Source of the DNA: an uncultured Collinsella sp.
Lineage (GTDB): Bacteria > Actinomycetota > Coriobacteriia > Coriobacteriales > Coriobacteriaceae
Direction of reading: 5' to 3'
DNA length: 23,341 nt
Assembly (NCBI GenBank): GCA_902482615.1
Contig: CABTAA010000005.1
Location: 1 to 23,341 of the forward strand
A program made the position numbers and the translations under genes. A model generated the notes under the pieces. It was not told where the DNA came from, searched no databases, and worked only from the letters and a program-made list of their open reading frames with translations. Numbering within the stretch: the stretch's first letter is position 1; the number at the start of each line of letters is the position of its first letter. This document shows positions 7,151 through 13,698 of the stretch, piece by piece.

Positions 7151-7223
7151 CATAATCAAAGTCCCGATTGGATGTATTGGGATTACGGCAAGCCGCTCGG
7201 GTCGTTCCCGGGCGGCTTGTTTG
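7151..7223 (+). promoter_or_regulatory. Promoter and two-hairpin leader of ldh
   Basis: CATAAT (7151-7156) is a candidate -10 with a weak -35. A first hairpin, TCCCGAT (7162-7168) with ATTGGGA (7176-7182), would begin near the transcript start. A second, stronger hairpin follows: 13-nt arms 7189-7201 and 7207-7219 (one G-U pair), loop TCGTT, then TTTG. The SD GGGAG comes about 15 nt later. It may be an attenuator or a 5' stabilising structure. The rest of 7045-7150 is AT-richer and holds no gene. Confidence 0.5.
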
Positions 7224-7245
7224 TGGAGAGAGATGGGAGTTTCTA

Positions 7246-8196
7246 ATGGTTAACGAGAAGAAGGTCGCTATTGTCGGCTGCGGTTTCGTCGGTTCGTCTT
7301 CGGCGTTCGCACTGATGCAGAGTGGTCTGTTCTCCGAGATGGTCCTCATCGACGTGGACAAGAACCGTGCCGAGGGTGAGGCCCTGGATATCGCGCACGG
7401 CATGACGTTTGCCGAGCCGATGAAGATCTACGCCGGCGATTATTCCGATGTCGCCGACGCCGCCATGATCGTCGTCACTGCTGGCGCTGCCCAGAAGCCC
7501 GGTGAGACCCGCCTGGACCTGGTCAACAAGAACGTCAGCATCTTCAAGTCCATTATTCCCGAGATTAAGAAGTCCGGCTTCGACGGCATTCTGCTAATCG
7601 TCTCCAACCCGGTCGATGTTCTGACCTACGCCGCCATCAAGATGTCCGGCCTGCCCGAGGGCCACGTCATCGGTTCCGGCACCGTGCTCGACACCGGCCG
7701 CCTGCAGCAGATGCTTGGTGCCCACGTCGAGGTTGACCCGCGCGATGTCCAGGCCTATGTCATGGGCGAGCACGGTGACTCCGAGTTTGTCGCTTGGTCC
7801 AGCGCTCAGGTTGCCGGCGTTCCGCTGAACACCTTCTGTGAGCTTCACGGCCACCTGGAGCATGAGGCTGCCGAGAAGCGCATCGCTGAGGACGTCAAGA
7901 ACTCCGCCTACACCATCATCGAGAAGAAGCATGCCACCTACTATGGCGTCGCCATGGCCGTCAAGCGCATCTGCACCGCCGTTATGCGCGATGAGCAGAC
8001 CGTTCTGCCTGTCTCCTCGCTCATGGTGGGCGAGTATGGCCTGTCCGATCTTGCCATCTCCATGCCGACCGTCGTTGGCCGCGACGGCGTTGTCTGCCGC
8101 GTCCCCGTGCCGCTGAACGATGACGAGCAGCATGAGCTCACCGTCTCCGCCAAGGCCCTCAAGGACATCATCGACAGCGTCGATTTCTCCTGCTAA
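7246..8196 (+). CDS. ldh: L-lactate dehydrogenase
   Basis: It reduces pyruvate to L-lactate with NADH in the cytoplasm, regenerating NAD+ during fermentation. The 316-aa protein is of normal length. The Rossmann motif GCGFVG is at 11-16 and Asp36 (VLIDVD) selects NAD. Gln83 in AAQKPGETR marks lactate rather than malate specificity (malate dehydrogenases have Arg). Arg89, Asn121 (SNPVD), Asp149/Arg152 (LDTGR) and catalytic His176 (GEHGDSE) are all present. ATG 7246 is chosen for GGGAG at 7-nt spacing and because the Rossmann fold starts at residue 6; an earlier frame start at 7168 would run through the leader hairpins. It is monocistronic, with its own leader and terminator. Confidence 0.96.
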   Translation: MVNEKKVAIVGCGFVGSSSAFALMQSGLFSEMVLIDVDKNRAEGEALDIAHGMTFAEPMKIYAGDYSDVADAAMIVVTAGAAQKPGETRLDLVNKNVSIFKSIIPEIKKSGFDGILLIVSNPVDVLTYAAIKMSGLPEGHVIGSGTVLDTGRLQQMLGAHVEVDPRDVQAYVMGEHGDSEFVAWSSAQVAGVPLNTFCELHGHLEHEAAEKRIAEDVKNSAYTIIEKKHATYYGVAMAVKRICTAVMRDEQTVLPVSSLMVGEYGLSDLAISMPTVVGRDGVVCRVPVPLNDDEQHELTVSAKALKDIIDSVDFSC

Positions 8197-8229
8197 ATTC
8201 GGTTCGTTTAAGCAACAGGCTACAATGAA

Positions 8230-8263
8230 GGCGCCCGGGTCCATGTGACCCGGGCGCCTTTTT
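8230..8263 (+). terminator. Intrinsic terminator of ldh
   Basis: Perfect 11-bp arms GGCGCCCGGGT and ACCCGGGCGCC with a 7-nt loop, followed by TTTTT, 33 nt after the ldh stop. Confidence 0.95.
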
Positions 8264-8270
8264 ATGCATT

Positions 8271-8281
8271 AGGGACAGGTT
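8271..8281 (+). repeat. AGGGACAGGTT motif, copy 1
   Basis: The 11-mer AGGGACAGGTT follows the ldh terminator and occurs again at 22947-22957, after the racemase gene. Both copies sit in intergenic DNA close to a terminator. They may be remnants of a dispersed repeat. Only the 11-mer is shared; the flanks differ (TTGTTTGCACC versus AATTTTGGTAG). Confidence 0.4.
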
Positions 8282-8324
8282 TGTTTGCACCAATCTTCGA
8301 TACGCTTGGGGCGGGCTTGACCGC

Positions 8325-8330
8325 TATACT
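8325..8330 (+). promoter_or_regulatory. Candidate -10 element of the nucleoid-associated protein gene
   Basis: TATACT lies about 30 nt before the start codon. A -35 match is weak, so this is supported only by the hexamer and its position between the ldh terminator and the next gene. Confidence 0.45.
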
Positions 8331-8359
8331 GGTTCGTGCCGAAATCGATCTAGAACGGA

Positions 8360-9373
8360 ATGCCGTATATGAAAATCAATCACGCGATTCTGCATATCCT
8401 GGACTTTGACTCCGCCGTCAATGTTATGAGCCAGCGCGAGCTCGATATCGAGAGCCGCACCGTGCGCAACTTCGTGACCACGCATCTGCGCCGCGCGCGT
8501 ACCTCGGCCGACAATAAACGTGCCACGTTTGCCGAGAACTCTGCGTTTGGCGGCGAGCTCAAGGGCTATTTCTTTGGCGAGCGCGAGTTCGTGGACCTGT
8601 CGCAGCAGATTGCGGAGTTTATCTCTTCCGAACTCACCAAGGCTGAGAAAGCCGAGTCCACCGACGTGCTTGTGGCGGACTTTGACGACGATGAGGATGC
8701 CCGCTGGTTTGCCGTGATGCTGCTGGGCTCCAAGCAGGCTTTTATGCACGAAGTGGGCCGCGAGGAGGGGGAGGTGCGCAACGACATCGCGCGCCACTAC
8801 GCCATTCTGCCGAGCCCCTCGCAAAAGGTGCCGAGCTATGCAATCGTGCGTGCAAGCACCATGGAGATCGGCTATGTGGATAAGAAACGCAAGATTGCCG
8901 GCGAGGACCGTATGCTTATCCCCGATGGCCTGCTGCAGTGCGACACGGGCGTTTCGGGTAAGGAGGTCATCGACACGGTGACGCGCGTGGTCGAGGAGGT
9001 CGCTGAAGAGCACGGCGCCAACACGGCTGTAGCACTCGCCAAGGTTAAGGCTGCTGTTGCCGAGAAAGTTGAGGATGACGAGGAACTGCCCCCTTGGGAT
9101 ATCGTCGATGAGGTCTTTGAGGACGAGCCGGTCATCAAGGAGAGCGTGCGCGCGGCACTGACCGAGGAGAAGGTGCCTGAGCGTGTGCCCGTGGAGCGCA
9201 AGCAGGTCGAGCGCGCGGCCGTGCGCAATCACAAGATTCGTACCGACACGGGTATCGAGATCAGCTTCCCGGCCGAGATGGGTTCGAACTCCGAGTACAT
9301 TGAGTTCGTCAACGAGCCCAACGGCCTCATCTCCATCGAGCTCAAAAACATCGGCAGCATCGAGAATCGATAA
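8360..9373 (+). CDS. Nucleoid-associated protein, YejK/NdpA (37-kDa) family
   Basis: Members of this family bind the nucleoid; their exact role is poorly known. The 337-aa product begins with the family's MKINHAILHILD segment and runs to the end of a typical-length protein (family about 335 aa). Recognisable blocks are GELKGYFFGEREFVDLSQQIA, the acidic DVLVADFDDDED strand, and the C-terminal DTGIEISFPAEM and EFVNEPNGLISIELKNI region. Two starts are possible: ATG 8360 (MPYMKIN) or ATG 8369 (MKIN). GGA at 8357-8359 would serve the second. It has no membrane or secretion signals. It stands alone between the ldh terminator and its own terminator. Identification is by recalled family sequence pattern. 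Confidence 0.85.
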   Translation: MPYMKINHAILHILDFDSAVNVMSQRELDIESRTVRNFVTTHLRRARTSADNKRATFAENSAFGGELKGYFFGEREFVDLSQQIAEFISSELTKAEKAESTDVLVADFDDDEDARWFAVMLLGSKQAFMHEVGREEGEVRNDIARHYAILPSPSQKVPSYAIVRASTMEIGYVDKKRKIAGEDRMLIPDGLLQCDTGVSGKEVIDTVTRVVEEVAEEHGANTAVALAKVKAAVAEKVEDDEELPPWDIVDEVFEDEPVIKESVRAALTEEKVPERVPVERKQVERAAVRNHKIRTDTGIEISFPAEMGSNSEYIEFVNEPNGLISIELKNIGSIENR

Positions 9374-9400
9374 GTTGTGTTACGCCTACAGCGGGAAAGC

Positions 9401-9437
9401 AAAGGCCGGAGCCCTGGATGGGGTTTCGGCCTTTTTT
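9401..9437 (+). terminator. Intrinsic terminator of the nucleoid-associated protein gene
   Basis: AAAGGCCGGAGCCC (9401-9414) pairs with GGGTTTCGGCCTTT (9421-9434), with wobble pairs, and is followed by a run of six T to 9437. Confidence 0.85.
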
Positions 9438-9488
9438 GTTTTCGGCTTGGTTGCTGACATTGCGCCGCAGGTTGGGCATACGTCAGCG

Positions 9489-9516
9489 AAAACGCGGTTT
9501 GTCAAAACCGCGTAAC
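9489..9516 (-). terminator. Intrinsic terminator of the lysine operon, copy 2 of the 3'-end hairpin
   Basis: On the minus strand, 2 nt after the dapH TAA, ACGCGGTTT (9513-9505) pairs with AAACCGCGT (9500-9492) and is followed by TTTTCG. The sequence from GTTACG to AAACCGCG is nearly identical to the element after ettA (967-993). Confidence 0.75.
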
Positions 9517-9518
9517 TA

Positions 9519-10238
9519 TTAAAGTTGACGTAAGCCCTCTTCCAAGCCGGTCTTGCTGTCGGTCTTCTCATCGCGCATCTTGATGACGCGGGCGGGGACA
9601 CCGGCCACGACGGCGCCGGCGGGGACGTCCTCGACGCACACGGCGCCGGCGGCAACGACAGCGCCCTTGCCTACGTGCACGCCCTCCAGGACCACGGCGT
9701 TGGCGCCGATCATGACATCGTCCTCGATGATGACGGGCGTGGCGCTGGCGGGCTCCACAACGCCTGCCCGCACGGTGCCGGCGCCGATGTGGCAGTTCTT
9801 GCCCACGGTGGCGCGGCCGCCCAGCACGGCGCCCATATCAATCATGGAGCCTTCGCCAATGACGGAGCCGATGTTGATGATGGCGCCCATCATGATGACG
9901 GCGCGATCGCAGATCTCGACGCGGTCACGGATGATCGCGCCCGGCTCGATGCGGGCGTTGATGCCCTTAAGGTCGAGCATGGGCACGGCAGAGTTGCGGC
10001 AGTCATTCTCGACATCGTAGTAGTCGATGGAGTCGGCATTGGCATCGAGGATGGCCTTGAGCTCATCCCAGTCGCCAAAGACGGTCTTGCCGCGACGGCC
10101 GCCGTAGACATGTGCGTCGCCCCAGGCAACCTTCATGCCGGGCTTCTCACGCACGTACAGCTTGACAGGTGTCTTTTTGGGCGCGGTGGCGATGTAGTTG
10201 ATAATCTCCTGGGCATCCATCTCGGCTGCGTTGCTCAT
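9519..10238 (-). CDS. dapH: Tetrahydrodipicolinate N-acetyltransferase
   Basis: It acetylates 2,3,4,5-tetrahydrodipicolinate with acetyl-CoA, committing it to the acetylase branch of diaminopimelate/lysine synthesis. The 239-aa protein has the DapH-type N-terminal domain (MDAQEIINYIATAPKKTPVK, then VFGDWDELKAIL). A left-handed beta-helix of hexapeptide repeats follows (IEPGAI, VIMMGAIINIGSVIG, IDMGAVLGGRATVG, IGAGTV, IGANAVVLEGVHVGKGAVVAAGA). This is the N-acetyl form, as in Bacillus, rather than the longer succinyltransferase DapD. ATG 10238 has AAAGGAG at 9-nt spacing. It is the last gene of the operon, 39 nt after dapB, and is followed at once by a terminator. It should respond to the lysine riboswitch at the operon head. 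Confidence 0.95.
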   Translation of the reverse strand: MSNAAEMDAQEIINYIATAPKKTPVKLYVREKPGMKVAWGDAHVYGGRRGKTVFGDWDELKAILDANADSIDYYDVENDCRNSAVPMLDLKGINARIEPGAIIRDRVEICDRAVIMMGAIINIGSVIGEGSMIDMGAVLGGRATVGKNCHIGAGTVRAGVVEPASATPVIIEDDVMIGANAVVLEGVHVGKGAVVAAGAVCVEDVPAGAVVAGVPARVIKMRDEKTDSKTGLEEGLRQL

Positions 10239-10277
10239 TTGCTATCTCTCCTTTGGGTGGATTCGGTTGATACCTGG

Positions 10278-11018
10278 TTAGGCAAACATGACCTGGTCGA
10301 ACGTATAGAAGCCGGGTTCGCGGGTGACGAGCTTCTGGGCGGCGGCCAGGGCGCCGTTGACGAAGATCTGACGGCTCGTGGCGCGGTGGGTGAGCGTGAC
10401 CTCCTCGTCCTGGCCAAAGAAACTCACTTCGTGGACGCCGGCGACAGTGCCACCGCGCAGCGAGTGCATGCCGATCTCCTTGGGATCGCGCGCGCCGCAC
10501 ATGCCTTCGCGTCCGTAGACGGGGTGGTAGCCTGCCTCGGGCTCAGCTTCGACGACGGCGTCGAGCAGCAGCTTGGCGGTACCGCTGGGGGCGTCGACCT
10601 TTTGGTTATGGTGCGTCTCGACGATTTCGCAGTCAAAGCCGGGCAACTCGCGCGTGGCCTGGGCCACCAGATGGCGCAGGGCTGCGATGCCGATGGAGTA
10701 ATTGCCCGAGTGCATAACGCGGGTGTTCTGGCCCAGCTCACGCAGACGGTCCATCTGCTCGGGGGTGTAGCCTGTGGTGCCCGAGACCAACGCCGCGCCC
10801 GTGCGCTCGACATAGGCGACGACGGCATCGAAGGTCACGACGTTCGAGAAGTCGATAATCACATCGGCAGCCGGTGCGTTCTCGAGCTTGCTCAAATCGA
10901 AGCCAATCTGGGCCACGATATCAAAAACGGGTTGACCGGCGGCGTCGACAACGCCCTCGGCGGTGGTGCGGATGAGCGAGCCCATGCGGCCCGTTCCCAT
11001 AATGACGGTCTTAATCAA
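10278..11018 (-). CDS. dapB: 4-hydroxy-tetrahydrodipicolinate reductase
   Basis: It reduces the DapA product with NAD(P)H to tetrahydrodipicolinate. The 246-aa protein is near the usual length. The nucleotide-binding motif GTGRMG is at 8-13, SGTTG at 79-83, and the substrate and catalytic block ETHHNQKVDAPSGTA at about 134-148 contains His136, His137 and Lys140. The start codon overlaps the last 8 bases of dapA, so translation is probably coupled. Order and spacing place it in one transcript with lysA-dapA and dapH. Confidence 0.97.
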   Translation of the reverse strand: MIKTVIMGTGRMGSLIRTTAEGVVDAAGQPVFDIVAQIGFDLSKLENAPAADVIIDFSNVVTFDAVVAYVERTGAALVSGTTGYTPEQMDRLRELGQNTRVMHSGNYSIGIAALRHLVAQATRELPGFDCEIVETHHNQKVDAPSGTAKLLLDAVVEAEPEAGYHPVYGREGMCGARDPKEIGMHSLRGGTVAGVHEVSFFGQDEEVTLTHRATSRQIFVNGALAAAQKLVTREPGFYTFDQVMFA

Positions 11019-11901
11019 GCAGACCAGCCCCCTTCAGAGCATCGGTAAGTGCAGAGCGCGTGTCGTCTGCCATGGGGCACAGCGGCATGCGGTAGTTTGC
11101 CTCGATCATACCCATCTGGGCGAGCGCCTCTTTGACGGGGATGGGGTTGACCTCACTAAAGAGGGCATTGATGAGCGGCTGGCCGGCAATTTGGATATCG
11201 CGGGCACGCGCCACGTCACCGTCCAAATAGGCGCGGCACATGTCATGCACGAGCTGCGGCTGCACGTCTGCCCACACGCTGATGGTGCCCGAGGCGCCCA
11301 GGCTCATGAGCGGCACGGTAAGCGCGTCCTCGCCCGAGTACATGCGGAAGTCGTCTGACAGCAGGTGGGCGATCTTGGCCGCGTAGGCGACGTTGCCCGA
11401 GGCCTCCTTAATACCCATGATGTTGGGGTGCGCGGCCAGGCGCTCTACGTTGCGCTCGCTGATGCCGCAGCCACAGCGGCCGGGGATGTTGTACAGAATG
11501 CAGGGGATGTCCACGGCGTCGGCCACGGTCTTAAAGTGCTGGTAGATGCCCTCTTCGTTAGACTTGTTGTAGTAGGGGGTAATGAGCAGCAGACCATCGG
11601 CGCCCAGGCCTTGGTAAGTGAGCGACTTGGTGAGCATGGTCTGCGTGGAGTTAGAGCCCGAGCCGGCGATGACGGGGACGCGTCCTGCAACATGCTTGAC
11701 CACTGCGGCGACAACGGAGTTGTCCTCGTCGTCGGTCATCGTGGCACTCTCTCCGGTGGTACCCAGGGTGAGGATGGCGTCGGTGCCGTTTTGCAGGTGG
11801 AAATCGATAAGGCGCCCGAGTGCGTCAAAGTCGACACTGCCGTCCTTTTTAAACGGCGTAACAAGGGCGACGATTGAGCCCTCAAGATTGCGGATGTCCA
11901 T
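11011..11901 (-). CDS. dapA: 4-hydroxy-tetrahydrodipicolinate synthase, internal start within the fused frame
   Basis: It condenses pyruvate with aspartate semialdehyde, the first committed step to diaminopimelate and lysine. From the internal ATG at 11899-11901 the product is a normal-length 296-aa DapA. The Schiff-base lysine is Lys165 (GIKEAS), with Tyr137 and Arg142 in ILYNIPGR and Thr48/Thr49 in LGTTGES, all aligned with E. coli positions within four residues. AAGGAG lies 6 nt before this ATG and is encoded by the KEK codons of the LysA linker. Free DapA may therefore be made in addition to the fusion. The 3' end overlaps the dapB start by 8 nt. Whether fused, separate, or both forms exist in the cell cannot be decided from sequence. 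Confidence 0.85.
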   Translation of the reverse strand: MDIRNLEGSIVALVTPFKKDGSVDFDALGRLIDFHLQNGTDAILTLGTTGESATMTDDEDNSVVAAVVKHVAGRVPVIAGSGSNSTQTMLTKSLTYQGLGADGLLLITPYYNKSNEEGIYQHFKTVADAVDIPCILYNIPGRCGCGISERNVERLAAHPNIMGIKEASGNVAYAAKIAHLLSDDFRMYSGEDALTVPLMSLGASGTISVWADVQPQLVHDMCRAYLDGDVARARDIQIAGQPLINALFSEVNPIPVKEALAQMGMIEANYRMPLCPMADDTRSALTDALKGAGLLD

Positions 11902-13320
11902 GTTCTTCTCCTTCGCGTCCGCGATCTGGATGCGTTTGTTCCATTGGGCGGCGACTGCTAGGCGCTCGTCCTGAGCGCGACGGCGGGCGCTTTCGGCGCG
12001 CGATTTGGCCAGCAGCTCGCGGCCGCACGGCAGCACGTCGAGCGTGGCAAAGTAATCGCCCGGGCGCTCGGCGCGGCGAATGAGGTCTGCCGAGCCATCG
12101 GGGCGCAGCAGGACCTCGGCGGAGCGCAGGCGGCCGTTGTAGTTGTAGCCCATGGAGTAGCCATGCGCACCGGTATCGTGGATTACAAGCAGGTCACCCA
12201 TGTCGATATGCGGCAGCTCGCGATCGATAGCGAACTTGTCGTTGTTCTCGCATAGGTTGCCCGTGATGTCATAGGTGTTCGTGACGGGCGCTGTGGCCTT
12301 GTCGGCGCCGCCCGGCTGACCCATCACCGTAATGTGGTGGTAGGCGCCATACATGGCAGGGCGAATCAAATCGACGGCGCTTGCATCGACGCCGATATAG
12401 TCCTTGTAGATCTGCTTCTCGTGGATAGCCTTGGTGACCAGGCAGCCGTAGGGGCCCATCATAAAGCGGCCCATCTCAGTGCAGATGGCCACATCGCCCA
12501 TGCCGGCGGGAACCAGGATCTCGTCGTATGCCGCGTGTACTCCCTCGCCGATGGTGCGAATGTCGTTGGCCTGCTGCTCGGGCAGGTAGGGGATGCCGAC
12601 GCCGCCGGACAGATTGATGAAGGCGACGTGTGCGCCGGTCTCGCGCTCCAGGCGTACGGCAAGCTCAAAGAGGATGCGCGCGAGCTTGGGGTAGTAGTCG
12701 TTGGTGACGGTGTTGCTGGCAAGGAATGCGTGGATGCCAAAGTCCTCGGCGCCCTTGGCCTTGAGCATGCGGAAGGCCTCGAAGAGCTGCTCGGTGGTCA
12801 TGCCATATTTGGAGTCGCCCGGGTTGTCCATGATGCCGTTGGAGAGCTGGAACAGGCCGCCTGGATTAAAGCGGCAGCTGACCGTCTTGGGGATGGGCCC
12901 CGCAACGCGCTCAAAGAACCCGATGTGGCTGATGTCGTCAAAGTTGACGATGGCACCCAGCTTGTCGGCGAGCTCAAAGTCGGCAGCCGGTGTGTCGTTG
13001 GACGAGAACATGATGTCGTGTCCCGTGATACCCAGTGAGCGGGCGATCATGAGCTCGGTATAGCTCGAGCAATCGCAGCCGCAGCCGTATTCGTTGAGAA
13101 TGGAGATGAGCGCCGGGTTGGGGTTGGCCTTGACGGCAAAGTATTCCTTAAAGCCCGGGTTCCATGCAAAGGCGTCGCGCACTTCTTGCATGTTGCGGCG
13201 GATGCCCGCCTCGTCGTATAGATGAAACGGCGTGGGGAACTGCTCGACGATATGCTCGAGTGTCTCCTTGTCCACAAACGGCTGCTTGGCCGCATATGCC
13301 TCGTTGGGGGTCAATGCCAT
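11011..13320 (-). CDS. lysA-dapA: LysA-DapA fused open frame: diaminopimelate decarboxylase plus 4-hydroxy-tetrahydrodipicolinate synthase
   Basis: This is one uninterrupted frame of 769 aa. Residues 1 to about 428 are LysA, a PLP enzyme that decarboxylates meso-diaminopimelate to lysine. PLP lysine Lys64 lies in FAVKANPNP; other marks are NLSGGVGIP (236-244), EMGRFMMGP (282-290) and CENNDKFA (357-364) with DTGAHGYSM. Residues about 429-473 are a charged, probably helical linker (RELLAKSRAESARRR...). Residues 474-769 are a complete DapA. LysA and DapA are normally separate, so the protein joins the last and first enzymes of the branch. I checked the junction codons (IQIADAKEKNMDIRN) and found no stop. 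The ATG at 13320 has GAGG 10 nt upstream inside the riboswitch expression platform. A sequence error that removed a lysA stop is possible but would need resequencing to show. Confidence 0.88.
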   Translation of the reverse strand: MALTPNEAYAAKQPFVDKETLEHIVEQFPTPFHLYDEAGIRRNMQEVRDAFAWNPGFKEYFAVKANPNPALISILNEYGCGCDCSSYTELMIARSLGITGHDIMFSSNDTPAADFELADKLGAIVNFDDISHIGFFERVAGPIPKTVSCRFNPGGLFQLSNGIMDNPGDSKYGMTTEQLFEAFRMLKAKGAEDFGIHAFLASNTVTNDYYPKLARILFELAVRLERETGAHVAFINLSGGVGIPYLPEQQANDIRTIGEGVHAAYDEILVPAGMGDVAICTEMGRFMMGPYGCLVTKAIHEKQIYKDYIGVDASAVDLIRPAMYGAYHHITVMGQPGGADKATAPVTNTYDITGNLCENNDKFAIDRELPHIDMGDLLVIHDTGAHGYSMGYNYNGRLRSAEVLLRPDGSADLIRRAERPGDYFATLDVLPCGRELLAKSRAESARRRAQDERLAVAAQWNKRIQIADAKEKNMDIRNLEGSIVALVTPFKKDGSVDFDALGRLIDFHLQNGTDAILTLGTTGESATMTDDEDNSVVAAVVKHVAGRVPVIAGSGSNSTQTMLTKSLTYQGLGADGLLLITPYYNKSNEEGIYQHFKTVADAVDIPCILYNIPGRCGCGISERNVERLAAHPNIMGIKEASGNVAYAAKIAHLLSDDFRMYSGEDALTVPLMSLGASGTISVWADVQPQLVHDMCRAYLDGDVARARDIQIAGQPLINALFSEVNPIPVKEALAQMGMIEANYRMPLCPMADDTRSALTDALKGAGLLD

Positions 13321-13330
13321 GTCCCGTAAA

Positions 13331-13397
13331 CCTCGCTATCCAGACGGCGCCATCTGCGCATCGAATCCGCATAGCGTAGACCCAATGTCCGGATAGC
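13331..13397 (-). promoter_or_regulatory. Expression platform of the lysine riboswitch: mutually exclusive hairpins next to the lysA SD
   Basis: On the minus strand GCTATCCGGA (13397-13388), which contains the 3' strand of aptamer stem P1, can pair with TCTGGATAGC (13344-13335; nine Watson-Crick pairs and one G-U). The second arm abuts the SD GAGG (13334-13331). A competing hairpin, CGCTAT (13376-13371) with ATAGCG (13339-13334), would take up the first SD base and allow further pairing across it. No U-tract is present, so translational rather than transcriptional control is inferred. Confidence 0.6.
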
Positions 13398-13556
13398 GCT
13401 CCCGCATTGCTGCAGACAGTCCTGTGGGTGTTTCCCACAGGCCCACCAGGTTGTTCGTGCCCGAAAAACCCAGTTCGGCGGGTTTCGCCTCCCCACGGGG
13501 TCAAAGCCTGCCGGCTCGCCCGCGGCTCTTCGTGCCCGCGCCTCTATCAAGTGGTA
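13388..13556 (-). ncRNA. Lysine riboswitch (L-box) aptamer
   Basis: Upstream of lysA on the minus strand the conserved lysine-aptamer landmarks occur in order. P1 5' strand and junction: GATAGAGGCGCG from 13548. The AAGAG segment of P2 follows, then GGGGAGGCG and the core CGCCGAAC. P3 is formed by GGTT..TTCG with CGAA..AACC. P4 is CCTGTGGG-AAACA-CCCACAGG, followed by ACTGTC. P5 and the P1 3' strand read GCGGGAGCGCTATC, ending at 13392. Order and spacing match the Bacillus lysC and Thermotoga aptamers. Lysine binding should close P1 and lower expression of lysA-dapA, dapB and dapH. Confidence 0.92.
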
Positions 13557-13698
13557 AAGACCCTATCACGTTGCACTTTACCAAACAAGAGTATTCGTAT
13601 ATAACGTTTAAAAAATGCAGCAATATGCTGGAAACATGTGTGCCACAATCCTGTATCACAATAAGTTGCAACAGATGTGCCTCACGAAGGGATTCTCT
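13553..13698. promoter_or_regulatory. Divergent promoter region between the lysine riboswitch and the M20 amidohydrolase gene
   Basis: An AT-richer stretch at 13583-13630 probably holds promoters in both directions, but no hexamer pair is convincing enough to fix. GGTAAAG (13553-13559) and CTTTACC (13576-13582) form a 7-bp inverted repeat just upstream of the aptamer. Between them the minus strand carries a second GATAG (13567-13563), which could compete with P1. There is no gene in this stretch. Confidence 0.45.

Noticed and set aside
9675..11048. Plus-strand open frame (457 codons) across dapH and dapB
   Set aside because: Both genes beneath it are certain and conserved; the product is Asp/Gly/His/Val-rich without motifs.
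13615..13698. Extended start of the M20 amidohydrolase at ATG 13615
   Set aside because: The extra 28 residues lack family similarity and the site has no SD, while ATG 13699 has one.
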